Source of the DNA: Candidatus Lindowbacteria bacterium RIFCSPLOWO2_12_FULL_62_27
GTDB taxonomy: Bacteria; Lindowbacteria; 2-12-FULL-62-27
NCBI GenBank assembly: GCA_001784175.1
Contig: MFPR01000043.1
Location: forward strand, 1 to 64,000
Reading direction: 5' to 3'
Length of the DNA stretch: 64,000 bases
Made by a program: the position numbers and the translations under genes. This document shows positions 43,961-51,744 of this stretch, piece after piece. A model generated the notes under the pieces. The model saw nothing but the letters and a program-made list of their open reading frames with translations. It was not told the DNA's origin and did no database searches. Positions within the stretch are counted from its first letter, which is position 1. Each line of letters opens with the position of its first letter.

Positions 43961-44566
43961 ATGAAAAAATATTTGGCTCTGGGTTTGGCCATGGGTGTGT
44001 GTCTGAGTCTGTCGCCGGCCGCGTCGGCCGGATACGGGTCGATCAGCGGAATGGTTGGAATGAAAAGCGGCGCGGAAGCGGCGAAAGGCGGTTTTTATTC
44101 GGAAGCGGACTTCTGGTACAACCTGAACAGCGTGGTCGCGTTTGGGACGGGCGTCGGCTTCAGCTCCTATGACGGGCTCGACGACGTCGGCAAATTCATG
44201 ATGATCCCGGCCCTCCTCAACATGCGGATCTCGACGCCGACCGACCGGGTGAAATTCTACGGTGAAGGCGGCGTCGGGTATTACTTCTTCGATTTCAAGA
44301 TGGATCCTTCCATCACATCCGAGTTGGCCGCATACGGCATTGACGGCGAAGTCGACTTTGAGAGCACGACCGGCACGCATTTCGGCGGCGGCATGTTGGT
44401 GGCGCTTGGCCGGAGCACAGTCCTGGGCCTGAGCGTCCGCCGGGTCTCCGTCCAACCGCAGGCAACCGTGACCCTCCGGGATTCCTTCGGCCAGTCGTTG
44501 ACGCTCAGCGGCACGTCGGACCAGAGTTCGACGGTCTACGGCCTGAATCTATCGGTCAAGTTCTGA
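43961..44566 (+). CDS. Outer-membrane beta-barrel-like protein
   Basis: 201 residues with a signal peptide (YLALGLAMGVCLSLSPAASA). The mature part has alternating hydrophobic strands (FYGEGGVGYYFFDFKM, HFGGGMLVALGRSTVLGLSVR) and ends in LNLSVKF with a terminal phenylalanine, the mark of outer-membrane barrels recognised by BamA. A GGGGGG-type ribosome site lies ahead of the ATG. Length fits an eight-stranded barrel. A second, truncated copy of its tail lies at 46.9 kb. Confidence 0.8.
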   Translation: MKKYLALGLAMGVCLSLSPAASAGYGSISGMVGMKSGAEAAKGGFYSEADFWYNLNSVVAFGTGVGFSSYDGLDDVGKFMMIPALLNMRISTPTDRVKFYGEGGVGYYFFDFKMDPSITSELAAYGIDGEVDFESTTGTHFGGGMLVALGRSTVLGLSVRRVSVQPQATVTLRDSFGQSLTLSGTSDQSSTVYGLNLSVKF

Positions 44567-44745
44567 CCGCGCGTTGACAGCCGAGAAAGCCGCAAGATAC
44601 GGTCATGCGATATTCACTTGTATTTATTGATGCCATGATCCCTGCATCCTTTTTGGCGCCGTTGCAAACCCGCGAGAGGGGGAGCCGGCCCTTGAAGGAT
44701 GGGGGTGTATCCGGTCGGCGCGGGAAATCCTGGTACGCCGGCCGC

Positions 44746-44820
44746 CCCCGCCGCCCGCCCGCCGATCCGGGGAACCGGGTCATGACGGCGGCATCCGGCA
44801 TCCGGCAATCTGGCAGCCTC
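44746..44820. repeat. Interspersed repeat copy B
   Basis: GC-rich unit with the core GGAACCGGGTCATGACGGCG followed by GCATCCGGCATCCGGCAATC. It lies 40 bases from the end of the second DUF5615 gene. No gene is convincing in the 180 bases to its left. Confidence 0.85.
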
Positions 44821-44859
44821 GGAACCCGTTTTCACAAGGATGACACCATTCGCGCCCCG

Positions 44860-45198
44860 TTAAAGAAACAGGACTTTGTTTTCGAGATCGGGGAAATCGT
44901 TCTCTCTGGCGACAGCCGCGACTTTTTTGATGAGGACCCCAACGCCGAATTTTCTTGGATGCGCGTAAATAATCCCGGGGTGCGAGGCCCCTTGTTGCCT
45001 GCGTTCATCCGCGATCTTCAAAAAATCCGCGTCGTGCGTCAAAAGGACGGACCCGGTCGCGGCGGCATACGACAGGTGCTGTTCATCCTCCGCGGCAAGC
45101 AGCCCCGCATCTTGGGCTGTCGAAATTGGGATGTCGAGACGCTTCAGTCCTTCTGCAATGTTCGAGGGAATGTTTTCGTCCAGATGGAGGGTGAGCAC
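44860..45198 (-). CDS. DUF5615 (PIN-like) putative toxin 2
   Basis: 112 residues: LHLDENIPSNIAEGLKRL at the N-terminus and LLTHDADFLKIADERRQQG in the middle carry the acidic residues of the PIN-like site. It follows its DUF433 partner after nine bases. It is clearly diverged from copies 1 and 3, so these are separate acquisitions, not fresh duplicates. Confidence 0.85.
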   Translation of the reverse strand: MLTLHLDENIPSNIAEGLKRLDIPISTAQDAGLLAAEDEQHLSYAAATGSVLLTHDADFLKIADERRQQGASHPGIIYAHPRKFGVGVLIKKVAAVARENDFPDLENKVLFL

Positions 45199-45207
45199 AA
45201 CAAACCG

Positions 45208-45501
45208 TCAGAGGCTGTAAGACACGCCGAACTTCCTGGCAAGCCGCTTGACCGTCTTCTCGTCCTCCCGGATCTCGCAGTCGAGGGCGGCCTTGTGCCG
45301 GAAGTAGTAAGCCAGGGCTTCGTGAACCTGAAAAAGCCGGAGATGGGGATGCGCGTTCACAATTTCCTCAGCCGTCATGCCCAGCCGCTCATGTTCGACG
45401 GCAATCTGCGACACGCGAATTCGACTGCCGGCAACCACCGCTTTTTTCCCGCCCCCAGGCCTGCCGAGAAACGAAATACCCGGATACGTCATTGTCACCA
45501 T
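45208..45501 (-). CDS. DUF433 putative antitoxin 2
   Basis: 97 residues with the DUF433 core VVAGSRIRVSQIAVEHERLG, MTAEEIVNAHPHL and a helical end (HEALAYYFRHKAALD). It is the first gene of the pair with DUF5615 toxin 2 and starts at an ATG six bases after the -10 box. Confidence 0.85.
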   Translation of the reverse strand: MVTMTYPGISFLGRPGGGKKAVVAGSRIRVSQIAVEHERLGMTAEEIVNAHPHLRLFQVHEALAYYFRHKAALDCEIREDEKTVKRLARKFGVSYSL

Positions 45502-45507
45502 AGTTCA

Positions 45508-45536
45508 ACTCTCCTAAATCTCCGAAACAGAGTCAA
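45508..45536 (-). promoter_or_regulatory. Leaderless promoter of DUF433/DUF5615 module 2
   Basis: TTGACT (45536-45531), 17-base spacer, GAGAGT (45513-45508), then six bases to the ATG. The -10 region GATTTAGGAGAGTTG is nearly the same as at the HepT/MntA promoter. Confidence 0.65.
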
Positions 45537-45670
45537 GCAAAACCATCGGCAACGCATCTTCGCCGGCAAGTCAAGTAGTGGATGGCCGGACCGGCCGTCT
45601 CTCGCCGGCCTTCTGCTTCGCCCCTTTGCACTTGGCACTTTCCACTTTTCACTTTCCCCTGCCAAATCTG

Positions 45671-45740
45671 CCCGCCCGCCGATCCGGGGAACCGCGGCAT
45701 GATGGCGGCATCCGGCATCCGGCAACCGGGCTGCCGCCGG
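45671..45740. repeat. Interspersed repeat copy C
   Basis: GC-rich unit with the core GGAACCGCGGCATGATGGCG. It lies upstream of the module-2 promoter and 18 bases from the end of hepT, so it separates two minus-strand TA operons. Confidence 0.85.
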
Positions 45741-45757
45741 CCCCGGGCTCCTAAACT

Positions 45758-46093
45758 TTACGTGTCGCTGGGTGTTGAAGCAGGCGGGAGAGGTTCTGAC
45801 AAGAGATTTTCAAGCGCCGTGATCAAGGGCGGCATATCCTGGGTTATGGTGCTCCACAGGATGTCGAGGTTGATGTCAAAGTATGCGTGGATCAGGCGGT
45901 TTCGCATGCCGACGATGTCCAGCCACGGGACATGCGGCTGTCTATTCCGTGTCTCGTCTGACACCTTGGTCGCGGCTTCGCCGACGATTTCAATGCATTT
46001 CACCAGAGAAAGCGCCAGCATTCGGCTGGAATCCAAGTCCGGGCGGGACCTGCCGCTGACAAATTCACGGGCTTCCTTTGCCGCGTCGAGCAT
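45758..46093 (-). CDS. hepT: HepT-like HEPN-domain toxin
   Basis: 111 residues from the ATG at 46093. The HEPN ribonuclease motif R-x4-H appears as MRNRLIHAYF followed by DILW, typical of HepT (DUF86). Homologues begin about six residues earlier (LVLLRHMLDAA is readable), so translation may start at a CTG upstream. It is encoded just after the MNT gene; in this family the MNT partner adenylylates a HEPN tyrosine (the Tyr of HAYF) to silence it. Confidence 0.85.
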   Translation of the reverse strand: MLDAAKEAREFVSGRSRPDLDSSRMLALSLVKCIEIVGEAATKVSDETRNRQPHVPWLDIVGMRNRLIHAYFDINLDILWSTITQDMPPLITALENLLSEPLPPASTPSDT

Positions 46094-46112
46094 ATGCCGC
46101 AGGAGAACCAGA

Positions 46113-46421
46113 TCAGGGTTCGGCGTACTGCACCTCGGCGCCGGCCATGACGTCGTCTCTAAAATACCGGCTCAGATCCGCAGGCGTCCGCAGATCCACT
46201 TTCCGGCCCGCAAAATGCTCCGACAGCTCCCGTTCCATCCGCGCCACCCCCAGAAAACCGGGTGTCCGGCCGGCCTCAAACTCGACCAGCACGTCCACAT
46301 CGCTGTCGGGACCGAACCGGTCCGTGAGCACCGATCCGAACAGCGAAAGCTTCCGAACGTGATTCCGCCGGCAAAATGTTCGAATCCCTTCTCTCGAAAA
46401 ATCGAGACGGTCCGCTTTCAT
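46113..46421 (-). CDS. mntA: MntA-like minimal nucleotidyltransferase antitoxin
   Basis: 102 residues. The nucleotidyltransferase motif [20 protein letters not shown] has the Gly-Ser and the two catalytic Asp residues. It partners the HepT toxin that follows. It starts at an ATG six bases after the -10 box. Confidence 0.88.
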   Translation of the reverse strand: MKADRLDFSREGIRTFCRRNHVRKLSLFGSVLTDRFGPDSDVDVLVEFEAGRTPGFLGVARMERELSEHFAGRKVDLRTPADLSRYFRDDVMAGAEVQYAEP

Positions 46422-46427
46422 GGTGAA

Positions 46428-46456
46428 ACTGTCCTAAATCCGAATCGGCAAGTCAA
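46428..46456 (-). promoter_or_regulatory. Leaderless promoter of the MntA/HepT operon
   Basis: TTGACT (46456-46451), 17-base spacer, GACAGT (46433-46428), six bases to the ATG. Confidence 0.65.
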
Positions 46457-46509
46457 GCGCACTGCCGCCGCATCCGGCTTCGCCTCCAATGCCGCCCGCC
46501 GACTCGCCG

Positions 46510-46590
46510 CCCCCGCCGCCCGCCCGCCGATCCGGGGAACCGCGTCATGAGGACGGCATCACGCGTCTTGCAATCGGGTAGCCTCCGGCC
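46510..46590. repeat. Interspersed repeat copy D
   Basis: GC-rich unit (core GGGGAACCGCGTCATGAGGA, ending in GGGTAGCCTCCGGCCC). It is about 55 bases upstream of the MntA/HepT -35 box. On its other side a kinase-gene remnant begins immediately. Confidence 0.85.
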
Positions 46591-46597
46591 CAGCACT

Positions 46598-46735
46598 CCC
46601 ATTCGCACCCTTCTGGACAAAATGCTCTATATCCGCGTCCTTCGAATCAACCGCAAAACCGGCTTGGCGGAGAAGCTCCATAAATCTTTCGCCGCGTCAG
46701 ATAAGAATTTCCTTCTGATCATGCAGGGTTCTTAA
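46598..46735 (+). pseudogene. Remnant similar to the C-terminus of the 39.3-kb kinase
   Basis: LDKMLYIRVLRINRKTGLAE and KLHKSFAASDKN align with the kinase C-terminus LNKLIYVRILRINHPPARAA and DLARKFAAEDPV. Only this tail is present, directly joined to repeat copy D. It is a paralogue remnant, not a recent copy. Confidence 0.65.
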
Positions 46736-46775
46736 CTCGAGTTACGCAAACGGCAAAAATGAGGATAAAATTGGC

Positions 46776-46856
46776 CACAAGAGGCACAAGAAGCACAAAA
46801 AATTTCTACTTTTATGGTTCTCTTGTGCCTCTTGAGTCAGTTTTGTGCCTCTTGTG
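46776..46856. repeat. Inverted repeat of CACAAGAGGCACAA
   Basis: 14-bp perfect arms at 46776-46789 and 46843-46856, with a third partial copy at 46823-46834. AT-rich, in a gene-free stretch. The roughly 620 bases between 46421 and 47044 hold only a promoter, a repeat, this element and two gene remnants. Confidence 0.6.
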
Positions 46857-46882
46857 TAAAAAATGCGTTACTCGTGTTCTTA

Positions 46883-46966
46883 AATCACTTCACCCTTGCG
46901 GCCTTCACCGGCGTCAGTGACCGGAGATCGACGGTCTACGGATTGAATCTGTCGGTGAAGTTCTAA
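46883..46966 (+). pseudogene. Remnant of the beta-barrel gene tail
   Basis: TLAAFTGVSDRRSTVYGLNL then SVKF and TAA matches the end of the 43961 barrel protein (SGTSDQSSTVYGLNLSVKF) at protein and DNA level, with scattered differences. Nothing of the N-terminal part remains. Confidence 0.7.
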
Positions 46967-47043
46967 AATGTTCGCTTTTCCCTCAAAATCCCGCTGTATT
47001 CAATGGACAGGTTCTTTAACAACTGAAAACAGGAGGGATTGAA

Positions 47044-47586
47044 ATGATGAGAAACCGGTATCTTGGTCTGGGGTTGCTGATATCCATGTTCGTTTTATCA
47101 AGCGCGTTCGAAACACACGCGTCGCAATGGGACACGCCGAAATACAACTCATGGTGGGGAGGGATTGGTTCCGGCGGCGCCTGGACGTTGGGCGTGCGGG
47201 GAAAAAACCTTGGTATTGCCATGGGGGGTACAGGCGAAGCGCAAATGTCGGAGGACCAGATTCTGGACTGGGCGGTGCCGCATGATGACTACACGAGTCT
47301 GGGAAGAAAAAGCACCAGTTCAGCATGGGGCATTGATCTCCTGGGCTTTGTCAATCCGTTGAAATGGTGCTCGATTCAGATGGGTCTTGGCGTCTACAGC
47401 CAGGACTTTCGAGACGTCGCCCAGTCAAACGTCACCGGCTGGACATACACGCAGGGCAAAAGCAGTGAAACACAGATGGCCTATTCCGCGGGACTCCAAT
47501 TTTTGCCCTTCAATAAATTGACATTCGGCGTTGATTACCATTCAGTCCGCGGGGTTACGGGTGTCATCGGATTGAAATTCGATTGA
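47044..47586 (+). CDS. Small exported protein, possible outer-membrane barrel
   Basis: 180 residues with a signal peptide (YLGLGLLISMFVLSSAFETHA) and GGAGGGA upstream of the ATG. The mature region is Gly- and aromatic-rich with alternating strands (SSAWGIDLLGFVNPLKWCSI, AYSAGLQFLPFNKLTFGVDY), ending GVIGLKFD. I do not recognise the family. It is followed at 33 bases by another exported protein. Confidence 0.65.
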   Translation: MMRNRYLGLGLLISMFVLSSAFETHASQWDTPKYNSWWGGIGSGGAWTLGVRGKNLGIAMGGTGEAQMSEDQILDWAVPHDDYTSLGRKSTSSAWGIDLLGFVNPLKWCSIQMGLGVYSQDFRDVAQSNVTGWTYTQGKSSETQMAYSAGLQFLPFNKLTFGVDYHSVRGVTGVIGLKFD

Positions 47587-47618
47587 CCGGCCGCCCGTGA
47601 AAAAAAGGAGAAGATGAC

Positions 47619-48209
47619 ATGAAAAAATTCCTTGGAATCCTCGCCGTGGCTCTTTTGTTCGCGTCGGTTGTATCCGCGAATGCGGAGGACGAGAAATACG
47701 TCACGACGCTGACCGCCAGAAGTTTTTCGTCGGTCGTCGTTCTTCAGTTTCGTCAGATGAGCCCGGACTGGATAGACCAGCATTTTACGACTGAAGATCA
47801 GAGGAAGACCGTCCGCAATGTGATCAAAGGCAAAGAAGGTCGCGGTCTGTTTGTCGTGGCTGGCGGCGACGGTTATTTCTTTCCCTCCAACATCCAATTT
47901 GTCCAGGGATATTCGGCGTATTCCGTCAACAATCGCGATATCCTGCCGATATCCGACAATTTCTCCGGCAAAATGGTCGAGGGAACCATGGCCATGGGGA
48001 TCATTTTTATTCCCGATCGGATCGATCTGTCGGAGAAGGTCGAAGTGCTCTACGACGATTCGAGAGAAGTGTTGAATGTTGCCGAGGTCGGGACGCCTGC
48101 GGTGCAATCTAAGCCGGACCGCTTGAACGATCTGAAAAAACGCAAGGATGAACTGGAACGCGAATACGCGTCGATCCTTGCTCAAATCGCCGAACTCGAA
48201 GGCAAATAG
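47619..48209 (+). CDS. Exported protein with C-terminal coiled coil
   Basis: 196 residues: signal peptide (FLGILAVALLFASVVSANA), a compact domain of about 130 residues, and a C-terminal coiled coil (LNDLKKRKDELEREYASILA). A GGAG ribosome site is present. No family recognised. It shares an operon-like arrangement with the genes on both sides. Confidence 0.65.
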   Translation: MKKFLGILAVALLFASVVSANAEDEKYVTTLTARSFSSVVVLQFRQMSPDWIDQHFTTEDQRKTVRNVIKGKEGRGLFVVAGGDGYFFPSNIQFVQGYSAYSVNNRDILPISDNFSGKMVEGTMAMGIIFIPDRIDLSEKVEVLYDDSREVLNVAEVGTPAVQSKPDRLNDLKKRKDELEREYASILAQIAELEGK

Positions 48210-48223
48210 AGGGGCGATTGCCC

Positions 48224-49582
48224 GTGAAGCGGCGGAGATTGTTTACGCTTATTGCGGTGTTGCTTTCCCTCTGCCCGGCCGCAGTTGCGGACATCTCCAC
48301 GGAGGATGTACAGGTTCTTGATCGCCAGGCCCGCGAAGGCGATTCCCAGGCTCAGTACTATCTGGGCGTTGTCTTCTACGAGGGAATCCATCGGGAAAAA
48401 AACTGGGTTTCCGCCTCGGAGTGGGTTTATGCTTCCGCCATGCAGGGGCACCCTGACGCGGCCTATCAGGTTGGCCGGATGACGTATCTTGGCGAAGCAT
48501 TCAATCAGGATACGGCGCTGGGACTGGAGTGGATGACGTATGCGGCCCGGCTTGGACATCCGAAGGCCGCCGAGTTTCTCCGGCAATTGGCCTTGCGCTC
48601 CGATCGAGAATACTCTACAGGCAGTGAAGCCGGGATCCCCCCGGCCGAACCCGACCCCGAGGTGGACGACGAATCCGGCGACAATCCGGCGGTCGAGCAG
48701 GCCGAGGCACTGCCGACTCCACGGCAGATGTCTGCCGCCCGCATTGAGCTGAATTACCGGAGCCGAAAATACTTGGACGAGTCCACGGAATACCCGGCGG
48801 CGACCAAGCTGAAAATATGGCGGGATTTTGTGGCGGAATTCGGCCGAAGTAAATATGCCGGGTTTGCCCAAGGACGGATCGACTCGTGGGAAACCATATC
48901 GGCGGAAGAAGATGCACAGATGCGGTCGCAGGGATTCGGCACAATTGAAAGTCTTCAAAAGGCGAATGGACTCGATCCGGATGGCCGGATGGGACCGCGG
49001 ACGCGGGCGTTGCTGAAGTCGAAAATCCGAAGCCGGGACTCAGAACCGGGCGCCGAATCCGGCCGCAAGCCCAATGAACCGCTCGCCGCCGCGGATGTTT
49101 CGGCAAGACACGACTTGAAGAAAGTCGCCGCGGCCGTACTGGACCAGGACCCGCGAAACAAGGGCATCTCAGTCCGGCTCCTTCGAAAATCCCAGGGACA
49201 AAAATCCGTCCTGGTTTTTGATCTCCTGGCGGTTTCCGGAGACAACAGCGCTATGGATGTCTTTCGAGTGTTCAATCAGGCCGCCGAAAAAATCCAAAAC
49301 GAACATTTTGATGAAATCCGTCTCGCGTACAAAGGCGATGTCCGGTTCACGATCGATGGAGATTATTTTCAAACCCTGGGGGCGGAATATTCCTCGCAGA
49401 ACCCGGTTTATACGCTGAGGACGTTTCCGGAAAATCTTTATCGCCCGGACGGATCAAAGGCATTTGGAACGTGGTCCGGAGGCATATTGGGCGTCGTCAA
49501 AGAACAGATGGACGATTTCCATCGATTCCACAGGGAATGGTACATGAACGACCTCATCGCCGCCGCGGGAGCATCCAGGTAA
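48224..49582 (+). CDS. Sel1-repeat protein with peptidoglycan-binding-like motif
   Basis: About 452 residues from GTG at 48224, chosen for the GAGGGG seven bases upstream (a TTG lies six bases earlier). Signal peptide (LFTLIAVLLSLCPAAVA), then two or three Sel1-type repeats (GDSQAQYYLGVVFYEG, GHPDAAYQVGRMTYLGEA, TYAARLGHPKAAEF). A central motif, SLQKANGLDPDGRMGPRTRA near residue 245, matches PG_binding_1. The C-terminal 170 residues are of unknown family. Likely periplasmic or outer-membrane associated. Confidence 0.75.
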   Translation: MKRRRLFTLIAVLLSLCPAAVADISTEDVQVLDRQAREGDSQAQYYLGVVFYEGIHREKNWVSASEWVYASAMQGHPDAAYQVGRMTYLGEAFNQDTALGLEWMTYAARLGHPKAAEFLRQLALRSDREYSTGSEAGIPPAEPDPEVDDESGDNPAVEQAEALPTPRQMSAARIELNYRSRKYLDESTEYPAATKLKIWRDFVAEFGRSKYAGFAQGRIDSWETISAEEDAQMRSQGFGTIESLQKANGLDPDGRMGPRTRALLKSKIRSRDSEPGAESGRKPNEPLAAADVSARHDLKKVAAAVLDQDPRNKGISVRLLRKSQGQKSVLVFDLLAVSGDNSAMDVFRVFNQAAEKIQNEHFDEIRLAYKGDVRFTIDGDYFQTLGAEYSSQNPVYTLRTFPENLYRPDGSKAFGTWSGGILGVVKEQMDDFHRFHREWYMNDLIAAAGASR

Positions 49583-49722
49583 CCGACCTCCTCGGACAGA
49601 CGTGACGGCAGATGTGTCAGTCCAGCCGCGAAAAACGTCACCGCAAATGTTCGGTTTTACTTCCGCCAGCCGCTGTCAATGGTAGAGATAGTTCTTTCAC
49701 AAGTGCAAAGGGGGTAGTGATT

Positions 49723-49914
49723 GTGCGTATCCTGAATGTTGCGTGGTCATCTCTGTCCGCCTGTCTGTGTCTGCCCGGGGCTGTTTTTCTATCCCTGCTG
49801 CCGTTCCCAACTGAATCGTTCGCCGGCGCGCCCGGCATCGACGCGTTCACCCGGCACGGCGCGGGCGTCCGGGCGGTGGGGATGACCTCGGACAAACTCA
49901 TCGCCTTGGATTGA
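49723..49914 (+). pseudogene. Truncated secreted-protein gene (signal peptide only)
   Basis: A 63-residue frame from GTG with AAAGGGGG upstream: a signal peptide (VRILNVAWSSLSACLCLPGA...LPFPTESFAGA) and 20 residues more before a stop at the edge of the next TA block. The upstream region resembles that of the 43961 barrel gene. Probably a host gene whose body was lost when the TA block arrived. Confidence 0.5.
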
Positions 49915-50141
49915 ATATGAGGATCCAATGAACTGGCCGTCGACCGCCTGTAGGAATAGTCTTGGCTCAAACTTTAAGTTACCCTCAGTGGTTCTATCTA
50001 TCTCTGAATCGACAAAGAGGTGGCTCATGTATCGGACTACCTCGACAGTCGGGAAGTATGGGATTCATCCTATCGGCTTCGGGCCGCACGCATCCGATTC
50101 AAGCCGGACGCGGGGGTCTGTGTGTGCGGTTTCCCTTCCCT
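49915..50141. other. Gene-free stretch
   Basis: No convincing gene on either strand. Overlapping frames show weak RGGS and GF-type patterns that could be a decayed formylglycine-enzyme-like tail, but the signal is too poor to call. Confidence 0.4.
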
Positions 50142-50312
50142 TCACGCTGGTTGTGAGGTTTCGTCCGGTGGGGTCTTGTCTGGCTGGGTTAGCCCGAGAG
50201 CCAGTCTCACGGCATGGTCGACTTTTGTCAGAAGGCTCGCGGGGGTGTGTCCGATGATGCGTTCTAATGGAAATGGAACGAGAACGATGTCGCCCCGGTT
50301 ATATCTCCCCAT
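50142..50312 (-). pseudogene. MazF/PemK-like toxin with internal deletion
   Basis: A 56-residue frame from the ATG at 50312. It starts like MazF/PemK (GRYNRGDIVLVPFP) and then runs into the family's last helix (ASLLTKVDHAVRLALGL), with about 60-70 central residues missing. The join is in frame. It overlaps the 3' end of its antitoxin gene by 14 bases, as in intact mazEF-like operons. Key RNase residues of the middle region are absent, so it is probably inactive, or a dominant-negative micro-protein. Confidence 0.65.
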
Positions 50313-50511
50313 ACCGGTCCTCGGCCGGGTCGTCCCAGATGGGCCGAAGCGCCGTCTCCTGCGCCTTCAAGGTCTGGTCCGCAACGGACCCGCCAATCAT
50401 CAGGATGATCCGGGCTTGAGCGCCATCGGGAATCCGGTCGCTGATCTCCTTCGGAATCTGCAACGGCTTGCCCGGCTCAACCCTGGCATCAAACTCGTAC
50501 GCGAACGTCAT
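50299..50511 (-). CDS. Putative antitoxin of the MazF-like protein
   Basis: 70 residues from the ATG at 50511: FEFDARV-type strand opening (MTFAYEFDARVEPGKPLQIP), an IPDGAQARIILMIGG core, and an acidic tail (IWDDPAEDRYGEI). The layout fits small antitoxins with a beta-rich N-terminal part and a toxin-binding acidic tail. The overlap with the MazF-like frame supports the pairing. Confidence 0.65.
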   Translation of the reverse strand: MTFAYEFDARVEPGKPLQIPKEISDRIPDGAQARIILMIGGSVADQTLKAQETALRPIWDDPAEDRYGEI

Positions 50512-50517
50512 GCCCGA

Positions 50518-50546
50518 AGTGTGCCAATCCTTTCGGCGGTCGTCAA
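50518..50546 (-). promoter_or_regulatory. Leaderless promoter of the antitoxin/mini-MazF operon
   Basis: TTGACG (50546-50541), 17-base spacer, CACACT (50523-50518), six bases to the ATG. The -10 box is weak. Confidence 0.5.
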
Positions 50547-50578
50547 CTGAAGTGGACCCCATGACCGGCATGTGGGAA

Positions 50579-50935
50579 CTAACTTTTCGTCAATTTCGGA
50601 TCTGGGCCTTCATGAATCGTGAGCTTGCCGACATAGGATTCCGGACTTGCTGTCTGGAAGAGCTGTTCAACGGCCGCGATTTCTTCGTCGGCTTTCGTGG
50701 TGCCCAGCCGAAGGAGGATGATGCCCAGATGCGGTGTCGGGCGGAGATTTTTCTGAACGGCGAAATCCTTGTCGTTGGTGATCAGAAGATCGTATCGGCC
50801 CTGAATGGCATGAACCAGCTCCCCGTTTTCGACGCCCAAGAGCGCGGCATCCTTGGCGTGGTCGGTTTCGTGGCCACGGGATTTAAGACGTTGTCCGAGG
50901 GAATATGGAACATTTTCATCAAGCAGGATTCGCAT
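50579..50935 (-). CDS. DUF5615 (PIN-like) putative toxin 3
   Basis: 118 residues: MRILLDENVPYSLGQRLKS, HAKDAALLG and LLITNDKDFAVQ carry the PIN-like acidic residues. It overlaps its DUF433 partner by 17 bases. Predicted ribonuclease toxin. Confidence 0.87.
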   Translation of the reverse strand: MRILLDENVPYSLGQRLKSRGHETDHAKDAALLGVENGELVHAIQGRYDLLITNDKDFAVQKNLRPTPHLGIILLRLGTTKADEEIAAVEQLFQTASPESYVGKLTIHEGPDPKLTKS

Positions 50936-51170
50936 GAGTAAACGCCGACGCCAGACAGGAGCTGAAATGGATCACGGCCCGGATGTCCTCCCGTGTCAGG
51001 GTGGGGTAGTTTTCGAGAATTTCCTCGAAATTGCTCCCGCCCTCAAGATTGTCCAGAACGACGTACAGCGGGATTCGCGTCCCTTTGACGCACGGAGTCC
51101 CGCCCATGATGCGGGGGTCGACGCTGATCCGAGGATGATCTTTCAGCAACTCTCTGTAATTCGGCTCCAC
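50919..51170 (-). CDS. DUF433 putative antitoxin 3
   Basis: 83 residues from a GTG start. The core HPRISVDPRIMGGTPCVKGT then RIPLYVVLDNLEGG, followed by NYPTLTREDIRAVIHFSS, is the classic DUF433 signature. First gene of the pair with DUF5615 toxin 3. Confidence 0.9.
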   Translation of the reverse strand: MEPNYRELLKDHPRISVDPRIMGGTPCVKGTRIPLYVVLDNLEGGSNFEEILENYPTLTREDIRAVIHFSSCLASAFTHANPA

Positions 51171-51177
51171 GAAAATG

Positions 51178-51206
51178 ATTATAACCGATCAACCCGAGAA
51201 GGGCAA
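51178..51206 (-). promoter_or_regulatory. Leaderless promoter of DUF433/DUF5615 module 3
   Basis: TTGCCC (51206-51201), 17-base spacer and a consensus TATAAT (51183-51178), seven bases before the GTG at 51170. Confidence 0.7.
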
Positions 51207-51351
51207 ACGATGGTAAATGCCGGACTGATCGCCGGCAACCGTCTCCGGCGGCCGGACATGAGACGCCGGAAGTCTTGCAATCTTGCAATATCCGGGCGCG
51301 CTTTCCAATGCCCCGGACGCCGGAATATGTACGCCCGTGCCGCAACAACCC

Positions 51352-51741
51352 TTATGGAAAGATTCGCAGGACCTTTCTGGGAAATTCGAGATGAAGATTA
51401 AAACGGGACAGGAAATCCATGCCCAGAAGTCCGTCGGCAGGCATGTTCGGAGGAATGGAATGAACGCATACCTTGAAATTCCTGACCGATTGACCCAGCG
51501 CTTCGAATCTCGGGACCCTCATGCGCGGCGCGTACTCAAGCGTGCTGGCGGTCGTGAGAGCGCACCGTTCGCGCGATGCGGCCGGATCACAGCCAATCTC
51601 AAGCAATTGAACTGGCGCCACGATTGTGTAAACCGATCCTGTGTCCAGAATCAGCCGCAAGAGGCTGGCGCCCTTGGGTCCGTGTATCGCCGCGTCAACA
51701 ATGATCAGCCGGGCGGTTGGATCGATCGGAAACTCAAACAC
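51352..51741 (-). CDS. Retropepsin-like (clan AA) aspartic protease
   Basis: 129 residues with one active-site motif LILDTGSVYTIV and the later hydrophobic motif GLLGMDFLSRF, the two marks of retroviral-type aspartic proteases, which work as dimers. No signal peptide, so it acts in the cytoplasm. It is the second gene of a pair (gap three bases) with the 51745 gene and sits among TA operons. Role unknown. Confidence 0.85.
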   Translation of the reverse strand: MFEFPIDPTARLIIVDAAIHGPKGASLLRLILDTGSVYTIVAPVQLLEIGCDPAASRERCALTTASTLEYAPRMRVPRFEALGQSVRNFKVCVHSIPPNMPADGLLGMDFLSRFNLHLEFPRKVLRIFP

Positions 51742-51744
51742 GAG

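Noticed and set aside
44605-44760. Plus-strand gene beginning MRYSLVFIDAMIP after a TTGACA box at 44574
   Set aside because: The frame runs straight into repeat copy B and its translation becomes repeat-derived; the -10 box would end one base before the ATG. Too weak to call.
46776-46856. Insertion-sequence terminal repeats
   Set aside because: The 14-bp inverted repeats enclose only about 50 bases, with no transposase frame; at most a small non-coding element.
49930-50140. Formylglycine-generating-enzyme-like tail
   Set aside because: RGGS and GF-type fragments appear in different frames and do not form one readable domain.
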